Source: Aphidius gifuensis (lineage: Eukaryota > Arthropoda > Insecta > Hymenoptera > Braconidae). Taken from it: a stretch of DNA of 64,000 nt. The position numbers and the translations under genes are program-made. The notes below the pieces were generated by a model. That model ran no database searches. It was not told where the DNA came from and was given only the letters and a program-made list of their open reading frames with translations. Position 1 is the first letter of the stretch. The number at the start of each line of letters is the position of its first letter. Location of the stretch: contig NC_057790.1 of assembly GCF_014905175.1 (NCBI RefSeq), positions 23,834,469-23,898,468 of the forward strand, written 5' to 3'. This document shows, piece after piece, positions 1-12,918 of this stretch.

Positions 1-2842
1 TTATTTATACCGAATCAATGTTTATTTAATTTAATTTATTTATTTATTTTTTTTTATTTGCATATATTGTTGTTAGTGTTACTTGTTTTCATTCTTATTT
101 TATTTTTATTTCAAGGTCTTGATCGTGTTGAGACGATCCAAACGTCGCCAAAAAAAAAAAACTTTATTGGTAAAAGTTTTATGATTGATGCAGATGAATA
201 ACACGCGATTTTTTATCTGCAACAGGCAGCCGGTTTTTTAAATTCAAAAATACATTGTATATTTAAATCGCAACTTGTGAACTGTTGTCGCTGATGACTC
301 GGTTAATATATTCATTATTCATTAATTCCAAAGATGGAAAATTAAAATTAAATACAAGTAGACATGTCTTCCAACTGACGTAACTGTAAACATAGTTTTT
401 TTTTTTTTTATCTCTCCCAACGCGATTCAACCATTTACGCTTGTCAGTTTTATAATAACAACAATATTATTGTATAATTTAACTGAATGACTTGAAATAT
501 ATCAAAAAAAAAAATATATTTAATTGTTTAAAATAATTAATTTTTGTTGAATAATTATTTCTTTTTTTAAGCTGGTTTAATTGACAATTAAATTTAAACT
601 TAATCTGACGTGAATAATGTAAAAAATAAATATGACATCATCGACAATAATAAAATAATTTAATATGTCAAGTTTAATTTAAATTTGTCCAGAAATTTAT
701 ATAAAAATAACTCTAATTTATCATTGTTATTATTTGCGCAGGAGCAGAATATTTTATATGAAAAAAAAATTCATCAATTACATCGATAATTGATTTTAAA
801 AAATATATTTATTACATAAATAATAAATAATAATAATAAAAATTAAAAAAGATGAAATAATAAGAAAATTTAATAAGAAGAAAAAAAGATGATGCTGACA
901 AAAATGGACTTTTATTTTTTTTTATTTCCTTTTCATCTTTCCCATCTTTCAATAGAACAAAAATTAGGTCACCATCGAGACAGGTTGTCACTTGACAGGT
1001 GAATCGTCAAAGAAATACAAAATTTATTTATTTTTTTTTTTTCCAGTCGAAAATACACCCCTTATTTGGAGCCAGACTATCGACCAGTTAAAAAAATAAA
1101 AATAAAAAAAACTTATCTCATGCTCCAAAAAACATAACAAATCAATTACAAATAACAACAACAATTACAGCATCAACAATTAATAATTAAACTTTAAAAT
1201 CACTTTGTAAATTAATTAAGACACTATTTTATTTTTTTTTTATTGTTTTTTTTTCTTTTTGTATTTTTTTTTTCACTGAGAATTTGAGTGTTTAAACTTT
1301 GATTATTGAAAAATTTAATTCATAAATTTTTGGGATATTATTGATCACCGATTATTATTAGATGAATTTATTATTTATTTATTTTTTTAATCAATATGTT
1401 TTTTATTTTTTATTTTGTCTCTCTTTCTCTCTCAATCACTGAACGCCATTTTTACAACGGGCGGAATCTCGCCGCATCCTCTTATGACTTAATGTTATGT
1501 TTTTAATTTAAATGATAATTATTGATGAATTATTGTGATTAGTTGATGACTTACTTAGTTTAAATGATGATTAGTTAAATCCTTATCAATGCTGCACAAG
1601 ACACATACAACCTTCACGTCAATAATATATAATTTACACACAAAATACCGTAATATGAAATACACTCCTTGGGTCTTTAATCCACCGCCTAGGCACTCGG
1701 CAAACACCACACCACACACTTTTTTTCTCTCCTTTTTTTTTTTTATTTTTTGACCGGTTTACAAATGAATGTAGTAACAAGGCGTCCTACTACGCCGTTA
1801 AAATATAGATCCAACTATTATTATACGCATGCGTTAATAATTTTTTTTTTATTTTTAAATTTTTATTGTTAATTTTTGATAAAAAATATAATCATTTATG
1901 AAAAAATTAAATAATAAATGAAATTAAAACAATAATTTATATTCATTTCGAAAATTTTAAATAGAAAACTTATTTTTTTTATAAACAAAATTATTTGTTT
2001 ACTAATTTCGTAATTTTTTTTTTCATTTTAACAATAAATAAATGAATAAAGTTATTAATTTAAACTAAAGAAAATTAATAATGATAATTACTTAAATTTA
2101 TGTGATATTTATTTATTTTTTTGTAGAAACTTTTTTGGTATTTGTTAGCTATAGAAACTATTAAAATAAGAGAATAAATTTTGAGTGTAATAGACGATTG
2201 ATGGATATTTAATTTCGATAATATTAATATAATTAATATAGACTAATTATAAATAAATATAAAATAAAGGTGTGTAGGGTTCGAAACAATAAAGTTTCGT
2301 ACCTGATAAATTTTATTATTGTATATATTTCTTTGTTTTTTTTTTGAAATTTATTATTTCTACGTACAGTATGTACATAATATTATTACGATAGTGGCGT
2401 AGTAATACATGTTATCCTCATGACATCATCAGCCCAGTTTACACACATTACTCTGGACCTGGTCACGCCCCATCCTTCACCAATTTTTTCGTTAATTAAT
2501 AACAACAAATATTTCTATTCAGTATTCACAAAAACTAACTAAAATTAATAGCAAAATTAATAAAAGATTGATAATAAAATCACTTTTTTTTTTGTCATTA
2601 AATACACATTTATTAATTTAAAATAAGAAAAAAAATAACATTGTCTATTTTTAGTTTAATAAATATCTTTTAATAAATTCGGAAATATTTATCTATATAT
2701 TTCTTTCAATTATTAATCATTATTATTTTATGTAAAAATTTCTAATTAACTATTTTGCAATTTTTACAAAATGTATTTTCGTCATTTTTTAATATTTTAT
2801 CACTTTTTTATATTATTTATTTATTTAAATGTAATCTTTTTT
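1..2842. other. Gene-free left edge, possible promoter region
   Basis: I see no supportable gene here. Most of it is A/T homopolymer-rich intergenic DNA. Two more complex stretches stand out: about 1440-1840, which includes a 10-bp palindrome ACGCATGCGT at 1825-1834 resembling NRF-1-type promoter sites, and about 2380-2480. Either could be the promoter or 5' UTR of a gene that lies to the left of the window. A short acceptor-like site followed by an open frame at 1062-1140 is discussed in the findings. Confidence 0.5.
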
Positions 2843-5800
2843 TTACGCTTTTCGATCTTGACATGAGTAATGAACAATTTCACCATTTGGATATCTCGCA
2901 AATGCACTAAAAAAATTAAAATAATTATTAAATATATTTAGTTGATTAGAAAATAATAATTATAAATTACCTTTGATTGCCAAATCTTTTTTTACAAACT
3001 GGACAAATATTAAATTCAGTCATAAGAACACTTTGTGATTCATAATGCATTCTTTGTTCTTGAACTTGTAAATGTTCAGCATGTAAAAGTCCTTTTAGTA
3101 CTTGTGTTCTTCGTCTTTCATTCAACTGATTTTGCAAACTTGCTTCTAAAAAATGACGTATTCTTCCAATTGGTACATTGGCAGGTAAAACATCAAGTGC
3201 TTTTATTGGTGATATTTTTGATGCATATTGTTCAAGAAGTTCAAGAGCTGTTTCAAGATCAGATTGAGCAGTTTTTTGTATCTCTGGATGTCCTTCATTA
3301 AAAGAAAATATTTATAAAATCAACTGAAATTTAATTTTTTGTTTTTTCTATATAAAATACAAACCAGTCATGAAAATTGCTTCCGGTTTTAATAACTGTT
3401 GAATTAGAGTTACATAAACTTCATCAGCACCATCCTGTGTTGATTGTTCATCTTCAGTATTTTTTTGATCTTTAAAAATACCACCACATTATGACAATGA
3501 AAATAAATAAATAATAGATATGATTTATCTTTAAAAATACTAACTTTCAAATGTTGAATAAACATTTTTACAATATGTAATAGCCTTGGGTACATCATTC
3601 AACAAATTAACATATATTGAAATTGCCTGTTGATGCCTACCAAGTCTTCCTAAAATAATTGCACGTTCTTCAAATAAACAATCAGATGGAAATTGTACAA
3701 GTACTGTTTCTGGTGTATAATGAATTGATTTTTCCAAAAATACTTGTAATTTTTGACGTACATGTTCACCATTTTGTTTTTCAGCTGGTGTTGCTGTTGG
3801 GCTCATTGATGCTAAACATTTTTCTTTGTATTGATGAACAAGTATATTATGAAATAATGGATTTTCATCTTCCCAAACACGTACAACATACTCCAAGTAT
3901 GTTATTACAAGATTTTTATGTTGACGTAATAAATAATCCAGCACTTTTGGTCTTGGTAATTGTTCAACTTCCTTAAAATTAAAATATTAAATTTATAATC
4001 AAGAAAATATGGATAAAATAAATTTAATTATTACCAAAATATCTTCCATAAATATACGAAGACCATTATCAGGATCCTTGTCCAAAACCCAACAAGAAAA
4101 TTTAAGAATTAAATCAATATGTTCACGTCCAAGATGTTGAAGATATTGAATTGTTCTTTCAGTACCACGAAGACTTGAGTCACTTTGTTTTGATTGTTTT
4201 TCTAATAATTCAAGTGCTTTTTTATGCTGACCTTTTGTTTGATAAAGAATTATTAATTCTGGATATTTTTGATGTGCCAATAATGTTTTTTCAGCTTCAG
4301 CAAGATGACAATGATTTAATCTTAATAATGGAGCAACTAACGCATCATTCGTTTGTAAATAACATTTTAACAATGTCGTGTCAATAATTTTTAGTAATTG
4401 TTCTGTTGCAACTTGAGTCATGGCTTTTTTTTCTCTGTCTTTTTTATCATTTTTAGAATCTTTATTTTTTAAATCAGTACCACCCATTAAGTTATGTCGT
4501 ACTTCAGTTAAAAATCCAATTAATGCTAATAATCCATTTTCTAAATCTCTGTCATGTAATTTTGGCATTACACTTACTGGCTCATTAATGTCATTTACAT
4601 TACCAGATTCAGATACAAGCTGAGGAAATAAACGTATAACTTCATATGGATCTGTTCCAAGTTCATGAAATTGTTTCATAGCTTCTTGAAATTTTTTATT
4701 ACAAAATAAATAATGTGCATAAAGAGTTTGAATTTTATATGTACGTTTTTCTTTATCATCATCAGTTGCATCAGATAGACTTGTTAATTTAAGAGCAAGT
4801 TGAAATTGATTTTGATCTAATAATTTTCTAATTTGTTGTTCAACATCAACTGAACTAACACACCATACTTGACTCATTGATGCAACATAAACTCTACCCT
4901 GTTTACATCTACACAATAATCTAGCTTTATTTAATTCATTTAATGTTTGAATATGAAGTGAACCATCAAGTGTATATACTTCTAATGTATCATGAACAAT
5001 ACCAAGTAAATAAGGATCATCCCATGCTGTTGCACTTGGTGAATCACTCCATTTAATTGGATTATGTTGTATTAATTCACCCATTGTATTCATTATTATT
5101 GATTGTGAATCTTTACCCAGTGCAAATGAATTATCTGATAATTTTGTTATACTCGGTTTTGGTGGTTTACCAGTTGGAAATAATTCTTTAATTTTACCAT
5201 CAAAACTAATTAATGTATATGATAAACCATGAAAACCAACAACAAGTGTATCACCACACCATTCAATTTCTTTTGGTACATCTGTTAATGATAATTCATT
5301 TTTACCACCATATGCAAGTTCATTAAATTGATTTTCACGTATTTTCCAATAATATAATTGTAATTTTCTTTTAACAACAACACATAATCTAACACATGTA
5401 TTTTTACCGTCAGTTAAACTTTCAGCATATTGTTTATCAAGTGCAAATAATGTTGCACCTTTTGTTTTTGGTAATTGACTTATTTGTTTGACATTTGGTG
5501 TTGTTAAATCATGAATACAAATAATATCATCTTGAATAATAAATTTAAATAAATATCAATTACAATTTTTTTTCTTTTAAATAAATGAATACCCTATTAT
5601 TAAATATTTACCTGTCAATAAAATTAATAAATCATATTCTGGAACAACATCAATTTGTACAATTCTTTTTTTACTTATATTTTTATTGTAACGAAGTAAT
5701 TCAAGTTTTCCATACTCATTAAATTTTAATGGAACATTGTAAATTAATAAATGACCTTCTCTTGTTGCTATTAACAAATTGTCATCTATAACAATAATAA

Positions 5801-5929
5801 AAATAAGTAAACAATTAATTATTATCATGATGACATGTTGAAATGATAATAATACAAACCATATGCAGCCATAGATTCAATTTGAACAGCTAATTTTAAA
5901 ATTGCATTTGATTCGTAAGCGTCATGCAT
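2843..5929 (-). CDS. Vps39: Vps39/Vam6-like HOPS tethering subunit
   Basis: Seven coding exons on the minus strand: 5929-5860, 5785-5612, 5530-4035, 3971-3545, 3469-3365, 3292-2971 and 2906-2843. All have GT-AG introns and joined frames, giving 885 aa, close to the 875-886 aa of the human protein. The start MHDAYESNAILKL matches the Vps39 N terminus. A citron-homology (CNH) beta-propeller occupies roughly residues 15-300, followed by helical clathrin-repeat-like segments. The C terminus carries a CPVCKKRFGNQSAFARYPNG zinc-binding motif ending HYSC, the family signature. Vps39 is the Rab7-binding subunit of the HOPS complex and tethers late endosomes and autophagosomes to lysosomes. It is divergent from NAA38, about 600 bp between starts. 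The family call is secure; exon ends were placed by eye. Confidence 0.95.
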
Positions 5930-6531
5930 TTTGATGATTATTTATTTATTTAATTTATCTAATTATAAAACATTTACAATTATTATTAATTTAATGACAC
6001 ACAATGATACACAAGGGGCGTTATTACAATTGTCAATTGTTATTTATTTATTTATTTTTTTTGACATAAGGGTGTTTATCAAAATAAAAACTGGGTGTAT
6101 GCATTTTCTATGAGACAAACAAAATAGTGCATCAAGAAAAACAAAAATGTGACATCTAGCTTATATCCACGTTAACCAGAAACAAATAAAATAATAATAA
6201 TAATAAATAAAAAAAATATGTCTGACAGTAGAATTGTTAACCTCAAAATTTATGTTTTGAAAATTTACTCCAAAAATGAGCAATCATTGACAATCATTTA
6301 GGTCAAATGATTATTTATAAATTAAATTAATTTAGAATCAAAATTAATAATGTTTTTATTAAATAATTGTTGGAATAAAAAAGTATTATTTTTGTTTTAA
6401 TTTGAAATTTAAAAAACAAAACAAAAAACAAATGATAAAATTGTAAAATTATTATTTATTATTATTATTTATTTCTGAAAATATAAACAATAAATTTGTT
6501 GATAAATTTATAAAAAAAATTGAAAAAAAAT
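5930..6531. promoter_or_regulatory. Shared divergent promoter region, Vps39/NAA38
   Basis: This roughly 600-bp interval separates the divergent starts of Vps39 (ATG at 5929, minus) and NAA38 (ATG at 6532, plus). It has no TATA box at a convincing position and is AT-rich. A short open frame within it (5931-6113) has no recognisable protein features. Use as a bidirectional housekeeping promoter is inferred from layout only. Confidence 0.45.
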
Positions 6532-6963
6532 ATGGATATTAATTATAATCATGGCAAGGTAAGATAATTATTAAAAATTAAATTAAATATTAATAATATT
6601 TATTAATAAAAACATGGAATATTTATATATTTATTTGTTTGTTATAAATTTTAGACAACACCAGAAGAATCACCAATGAAAACAAAATTAAAATCATGGC
6701 TAAATCGAACATTAAAAATACGAATGACTGATGGAAGAGTATTGATTGGTGCATTTTTATGTACAGACAGAGATGCAAATGTTATTCTTGGTTCATGTGA
6801 AGAATATTTATCTGATGAGCACACTGAACCACGTGCCCTAGGTCTTGTGATGGTACCAGGTCGTCACATTGTAACAATTCATCTTGACTGTTGGATGCCA
6901 GATGATTTAACAACAAATAAAATTAAATTCCAAGACAATCAATGTTTAGAAAATAAAATTTAA
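6532..6963 (+). CDS. NAA38: NAA38 / LSMD1, NatC auxiliary subunit
   Basis: Two coding exons, 6532-6558 and 6655-6963, joined in frame across a GTAAGA/TTTTAG intron, give 111 aa. From about residue 17 the protein is an Sm-like fold: a KSWLNRTLKIRMTDGR Sm1-type strand pair, then DRDANVILGSCEEYL and LGLVMVPGRHIVTIHLD (Sm2-like). This is the characteristic LSMD1 pattern, and the length is near the family norm. NAA38 joins NAA30 (catalytic) and NAA35 in the cytosolic NatC N-terminal acetyltransferase, which acetylates Met-hydrophobic N termini. The first exon encodes only 9 residues (MDINYNHGK); an internal Met at 6676 would still include the Sm core. It converges on DIABLO, whose stop codon lies about 20 bp downstream. 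Confidence 0.93.
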
Positions 6964-6983
6964 TTTTAAATAAAAAATACAAT

Positions 6984-7934
6984 TTAATCATCATTCACAT
7001 CAACGTTATTATTATTTTCTAATTTTTCTGGAACTGTATGAGCTTCATCTAAAAGAGAAACAAAAAAATAAACATGTTAAATAATTTTTCTTGATTTTTT
7101 GTTTTTTATAACTTACTTTTAATAATTTGTTCTTCAAGAAGATAATATTGTTTTTCTAGCTTTATATTTTCTTGTAATTGATGATCTTTATGACGTACTG
7201 CATCATCAATTCTTTCACAAAGTGAAATTGATAAACTATCCATACCAGAAAGATAACCGAGTGATGTTACTGATTCAGCCATTCTTTGAGCATTCTCCAT
7301 GTACCCAATTAATTGCTGAAAAGAAAAATACAAACAATTAATTGTTGTTTTTTTGTTAATTGATTTCTAAATTATAGTTAATTACATTTAATAATTTTTT
7401 TTTCGTCTGAAGTTCTGATCTCAAAGCAATCATTGTATCACGATGTTCATCACTAACTTCGTACAGTTGAGTGTCTTCCATCAAATGCATCAATGATGAT
7501 AAAATTTGCCTAGAAATTCAATTGTTTAATTAGCTCAGATTATCAATTTAATTATTGGTGATTAATTGGACAATTAATAGTGGTACCTGTATTCATTACA
7601 AGTACTTTCAATTGCAGAATATGTAACAGTAATTACTTGTGTTGCACTGTTAACTGAATCAATTGTTGATTGTTTAATCATGTAATCAAAACTCAGCTTT
7701 TCAATATTAATTGGTTCAAATTTTAATTTATTATCTGACTTTGGAAATTCTGTTTTTTCATTAAAACTTGTAAATATACTTGCTCCAATCTTGAAAATAA
7801 ATTTTTGGTTATGCATTTTGTTATTTTTGTTTTTTATGTTAATTAATCAAAAAATCTAATAGATATTTGTTTATATTTACCACAGTTGAAATCATATTTT
7901 TTCTAATCATTCTTAAACACTGACGAAATGCCAT
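6984..7934 (-). CDS. DIABLO: DIABLO/Smac homologue, mitochondrial pro-apoptotic
   Basis: Five coding exons: 7934-7881, 7789-7587, 7509-7386, 7315-7117 and 7048-6984. Frames join cleanly to 214 aa (human precursor 239 aa). The N terminus (MAFRQCLRMIRKNMISTV) is basic/amphipathic and is followed by a hydrophobic stretch, as expected for import to the intermembrane space. The rest is helical, with DIABLO-like blocks such as YSAIESTCNEYRQILSSL and AESVTSLGYLSGMDSLSISL, and ends in an acidic Asn/Asp-rich tail. In mammals the mature protein exposes an N-terminal AVPI tetrapeptide that displaces caspases from IAPs. Here an ASIF sequence (residues 21-24) lies where AVPI would be expected. Identity rests on remembered whole-length similarity, so some doubt remains. 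Confidence 0.78.
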
Positions 7935-9253
7935 TTTATATATTTAAAAAAAATTTTATTATGTTAAATTTTGATACAAATTTTATTGTTTATATTAGGA
8001 AGATAATAAATGATAATAAAGCATGTGTTCACATGCGTTTCGAAATGACATCATGGAGGCGGCCATTTTGTGTGTTTATTTTTATCAGCTGCTTCACGAA
8101 AACACTCTCTCAAATATTACATCTATTTGAATATAAAATAATTTATAATTAATGAAATAAAATTAATTTATAAATAACAGAGGAAAAAATTATAAACAAT
8201 TTAAAAAATGAAAAAAAAAACCTCAGGAGTTATATTTTTTTCAATTTTGTTTTTTGATAATAACGTTATAAATTTAAGCCATCAAAAATCAATAAATGCA
8301 TTATGTAATTATCAGCATTTCAATCAAATTACATTACTGTGATGATTAGAAAATAATTCTAATCATTTTGGAGTAAAAAAAAAAACGTGAGAGATATTCA
8401 AAAATTCAGCCGCGAAAAAGTAATCTACTTATCTTCAATTGATATAAATTTTCAAACTGCCATCTATAAAACATATGCAACTCTATAATTTTTTTTTTCT
8501 ATTATAAAAAAAAAAAAAAAAAAAACTAAGTCAATGTAAAAAAAAAAACACATACACATAAAAAAATAACGACAAAAAAAAAAAGTGTCCCGTCAAGTAA
8601 TGTGAAACTAAGAGAGCCAGTTCTCGATAGTGCAATTCTAATAAAATAAAAAAAATAAGTGTCAGGTGTATTATTATAATTGTCATGTTAATTAAAATAA
8701 AAATGAGTTTATTAAGTTAAATGTGTTCAAGTGTATCATTGACCTGTAATCATAATCATAACAAAACTTATTTTGTCAAAGTCAAGCTCCAACAATTGTC
8801 AAAAAAAAAACAAAGAAAAATAAATAATACAAATCAACAAATAAATTAATTGTCATAACAAGTAAACAAATAACTCAATATGAATTAAACAAAAAAATAA
8901 AATAATATATAGTCAAAATAATATATGTATACATATACCCACACAGATAAGATAGAATGACGATGTCTCTAGTTTCACAGTGATTCATGATATATTTTTC
9001 ATCATCATCATCTCAATGAGAGAAAAATAAATTAACAAGAAGAAAATAAAATTATTATAAATTATATAAAACTAATGAGACAAAAGTTGAGATTATTTAA
9101 ATTTTTAATTGACAAATAAATATATAAAAATATATTTAAAAAATAGAGTAAAATAATAACAACAAATAGATATTAAAGCTACAAAATAAAAAAAAGAAAA
9201 AGAAGAATAATATTGTGATGGAAAGATGTTGATTGTTTATAACAATAATTGGC
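7935..9253. promoter_or_regulatory. Divergent upstream region, DIABLO/pecanex
   Basis: About 1.3 kb separates the divergent starts of DIABLO (7934, minus) and pecanex (9254, plus). The stretch is A-rich and contains no supportable coding exon; the pecanex 5' UTR must occupy its right part. A more complex island with AGTCAAAGTC-like and CAGCTG sites lies at about 8030-8110, close to the DIABLO start. No TATA box is convincing. Confidence 0.4.
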
Positions 9254-12200
9254 ATGGGTTCACAATCATTGGAAATATTGAGACAGGGTATTTGGGCGAG
9301 TTTGACAGGAGGCTGGTTTTACGATCCTCATCTAGATTCATTTTCAAATGTATTTCATCTATATGTTTGGCTCTTTCTACTTTGTTTACCATTCACAATA
9401 TACGTGGTATGTTAATTAAATAATAATGATTAATAATTAATTATGATTGTATAATAATATTCATGTATGATGATTGAATGACTCATGATGTTTTATTATT
9501 TTATTTTATTTTTTTATGATAATATAGTTTTTTCCACCAACTTTTTACGTATGGCTTACTTATTGTGCATCAATTGGTACGTTATTTGGTACAATAAAAT
9601 TTATAAATCATGCATTACACAATGTTTACGATACAAACGAATGTGTGGAGGAACCAGGACCATGTGTTTGTCAAAAAAAATCAGAAAGCGAAAAACGAGT
9701 TACACGTAGTAAATGTCATGATAGATGCCAGGATCAAGTTGATCTTGGTATTGAATTACAAGTTTTAAATGGTAATATATATTTTATTATTTATTGTGTA
9801 ATTATGTAATTAATATTTATTATTTTATTATAAATATAATATTATACAATTTGTAGGAAAAACAGATACACCACCAGTTGAATGTTCATCAAGAAATTCA
9901 TATATTGAACAAAATTTACCAAATGGTGATGGTGATAGTATAACATCTGATTATCATCGTGATAAACAAAATTCAACAATTGATTTAAAAGTTGAAATAC
10001 ATAGAAAAAATAGTTCTGAAAGTTCTGAAGAAACTCAACAATTAAATAAACCAACAATATTAAATATAAATAATGAAAATGATAATAATAATGAGTTAGT
10101 ATCATCATCATCACAAGAACATGAACCAAGACTGAGAAATAAAATGAATGAATGGCGTTTAAAACGTCAAAAATGTGTTGTTATTGCTGAAGAAGATAGA
10201 GCTGTATCAAGAAAATTATGTAGACATGCATCTGAAGATTCACAAAGTCGTCATACAAAACAAGGTACACTTGGTAAAACTGGATCAGAAAGTAGAATAA
10301 AACAAACAAGTTCACTTGAGCTTGAACAACACAATGAAGATTATCCATATTGGAAATCAAATCAAAGTGTTAGAAGATTAACATCAAATTCAAATCCAAT
10401 GGATAATAATTTAACAACTGATCATCCACAAAGTTTAGAAGTTATTTCAAAAAAAAGTGATATGAATAAAATTAAAATGCCAACACATCCACAATCACTT
10501 GAAGTTATTGCTAAAAAACTTCATCAACAACTTGTACATCCACAAAGTTTAGAAACAATTGGTGCAACAAATAAAAATACAAATTCATCTGATGACAATA
10601 ATTTACCATTATATCCACAAAGTTTAGAAACAATTAATACTAAAAAATCATTACCACAAAATACATTAAAACGTAATCAATTACAATTACTTCCATATTT
10701 AAGTTATGGCTCAGAAATTGTACATCCAATTGCTGAACAAAGTGATGAACAATTTACGAATGATAATGCTGGTGGTTTTAATTTACGTAGTTCATATAGT
10801 CCATTATTAAATATTAAAAAAATTGGTGGTGATAATGGTGCATGTTCAAGTCGTGATAGAAGTCTAAGTACTGGTGGTTTTGAAGAAAGATTTTCAAGGT
10901 ATGTAATTCGTATTTTTTTTTTCCTTATAAATTTTAAATAAATGCTTTTCAATTTTAATACATATTGTGTTTGTCAACAGTTTTAATGGCGAAATTATTA
11001 TTGATGGTGATTCAGTAAATTCACGTGAAGCACTTATTGATGGTAGTAAACAAAATTATAAAAGACGTTTTAGTAATGCAAGTCAAAGTAGCCATGAATT
11101 GTCTGATAATGATAGACGAAAAGATACACAAGATACACATTCTTGTAAATTAGATGATCCAATTAATTCTGGAAGTATTGTTGGTATTGATTGGCTTTTT
11201 AAAAATAGTGATTATGGTGTTGAACCTTGGGCAAATAAAAGTGAGTCAAATATATTTTATTATTATTATTATTTATAAAAAAAAAACTTTTTTAAAATTA
11301 CATTATAAATTTTTGATATAAAATTAAAGATACTTGTATTTCATTGTTTTTTTTTTTTTTTTTTATTTTTAAATATATTTATTCATTCATTCGGAAATAT
11401 ATTATAACGCGAAAAAATATTGTGTGGATTTATTCCTGCTCACAGTAATTTGGACATTCAATCGTTTTGATGATACTGACACATCAGAGAGTCTACAAAC
11501 ACCTAGTACCGATTGTAAGTTACGTTATTAGAAAAAAAAAAAAAAAAAAATAGGAAAAAAAATGGTCAATGAAAATTAGAAAATTTTATAAAAGTAGTAC
11601 TTGATTATATTTTGAAACTGCGTGATGACAAAAAAAAAAAAATAGAATAGCATATAAATTTATTTTTTCAGTTAATGGATTTAAAAAAAAAAAGAAAATT
11701 TCTATTATTAATGATAGCTTCTTTATATATTTTATTCATTTTTTTTTGTATACTAGATTTTCATGGAAAAGAACCAGATTCTGGTTCATCAAGTACAACA
11801 ACATTAAGTATTGACAACGAAGTTAAACGTACCCTTCTTCCTCAACCAATAGTGTCTGATACAAAACGTAATCAAGGTGCAATACCTAAACAAAACCGTC
11901 CAAAAATAAGTAATGATAATTTGCACGATACGCAATCATCAATTATCAATGAACCATCATCATTAATAACGACAACAACCACAACAATACCAACAACACC
12001 AACAGCAACAGCAACATCAACAGTATCATCAGTACCACCAATAACATCAACAACACGTTCAACAAAAGTTCGTCGTTTATCAGAAACACGTAGAAATCAT
12101 AACCGTACAAAAGAACAAAATTATCAAAAACCAAATAATAATAATAGTAGTAATAATAGTAATAATAATGAATTAAGTATATTATTATCAAAACCAGTAC

Positions 12201-12886
12201 CACCATTATTAGAATCGCTAATTAAATCAGATAATCAAGCATCAAGTAGTAATAATGGTATGTCAATTGATACTGTTGCACCAGGACGTATACCAGTACA
12301 AAATTTATCACGTCGTAATCGTCAAAGAAGATTAAAACGTCATCATAGACCACATCGTGGTCCACGACATCAACAGCGTGATGATAATTTTGCACCAATT
12401 GCAGCATTAGTTGGTTTAATGACAAATGGTGAATGTCATCTTGCAACAAATCATAATGATACAAGTGAAGGTGCTGTACATTGTTTTCGTGATGATAATG
12501 GACATTTATTTGCTTATACATTTGATGAAAAAGGTTCTGGTATTGCAACAACAACACCAATACCAATTGGTAATAATGATAAATTAATTAATAAATTATT
12601 ACGTCAACAAATTAATCATAATAATCATCAATATGATGGTAATTGGGATATTGGTGAATCATTAAATAATAGTTATAGTAGTTTATCACTTAATTCAGCT
12701 GGTTTAACTGTTATTATTGATACACCACCACCATCAACAGCATCAGCAACAGCAGTACAATTACAACCACAATTACAACTACAACAATCAGTTGAATCAA
12801 GTCCTGGTAATAATAACAACAACAACAACAACAATAATACCAATATTAATATAGCAAAATTACAATCGCCAAATATAGTGCCAGGA

Positions 12887-12918
<32 letters not shown>

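Noticed and set aside
8500..8530. A/T homopolymer runs as retroposon poly(A) tails
   Set aside because: Runs of this length occur throughout the window without target-site duplications or an adjacent element body.
11675..11756. Membrane-spanning N terminus of a separate protein starting at 11675
   Set aside because: Phase analysis of exons 4-5 shows this stretch is intron 5 of pecanex, with a strong T-rich tract and TACTAG acceptor at 11756.
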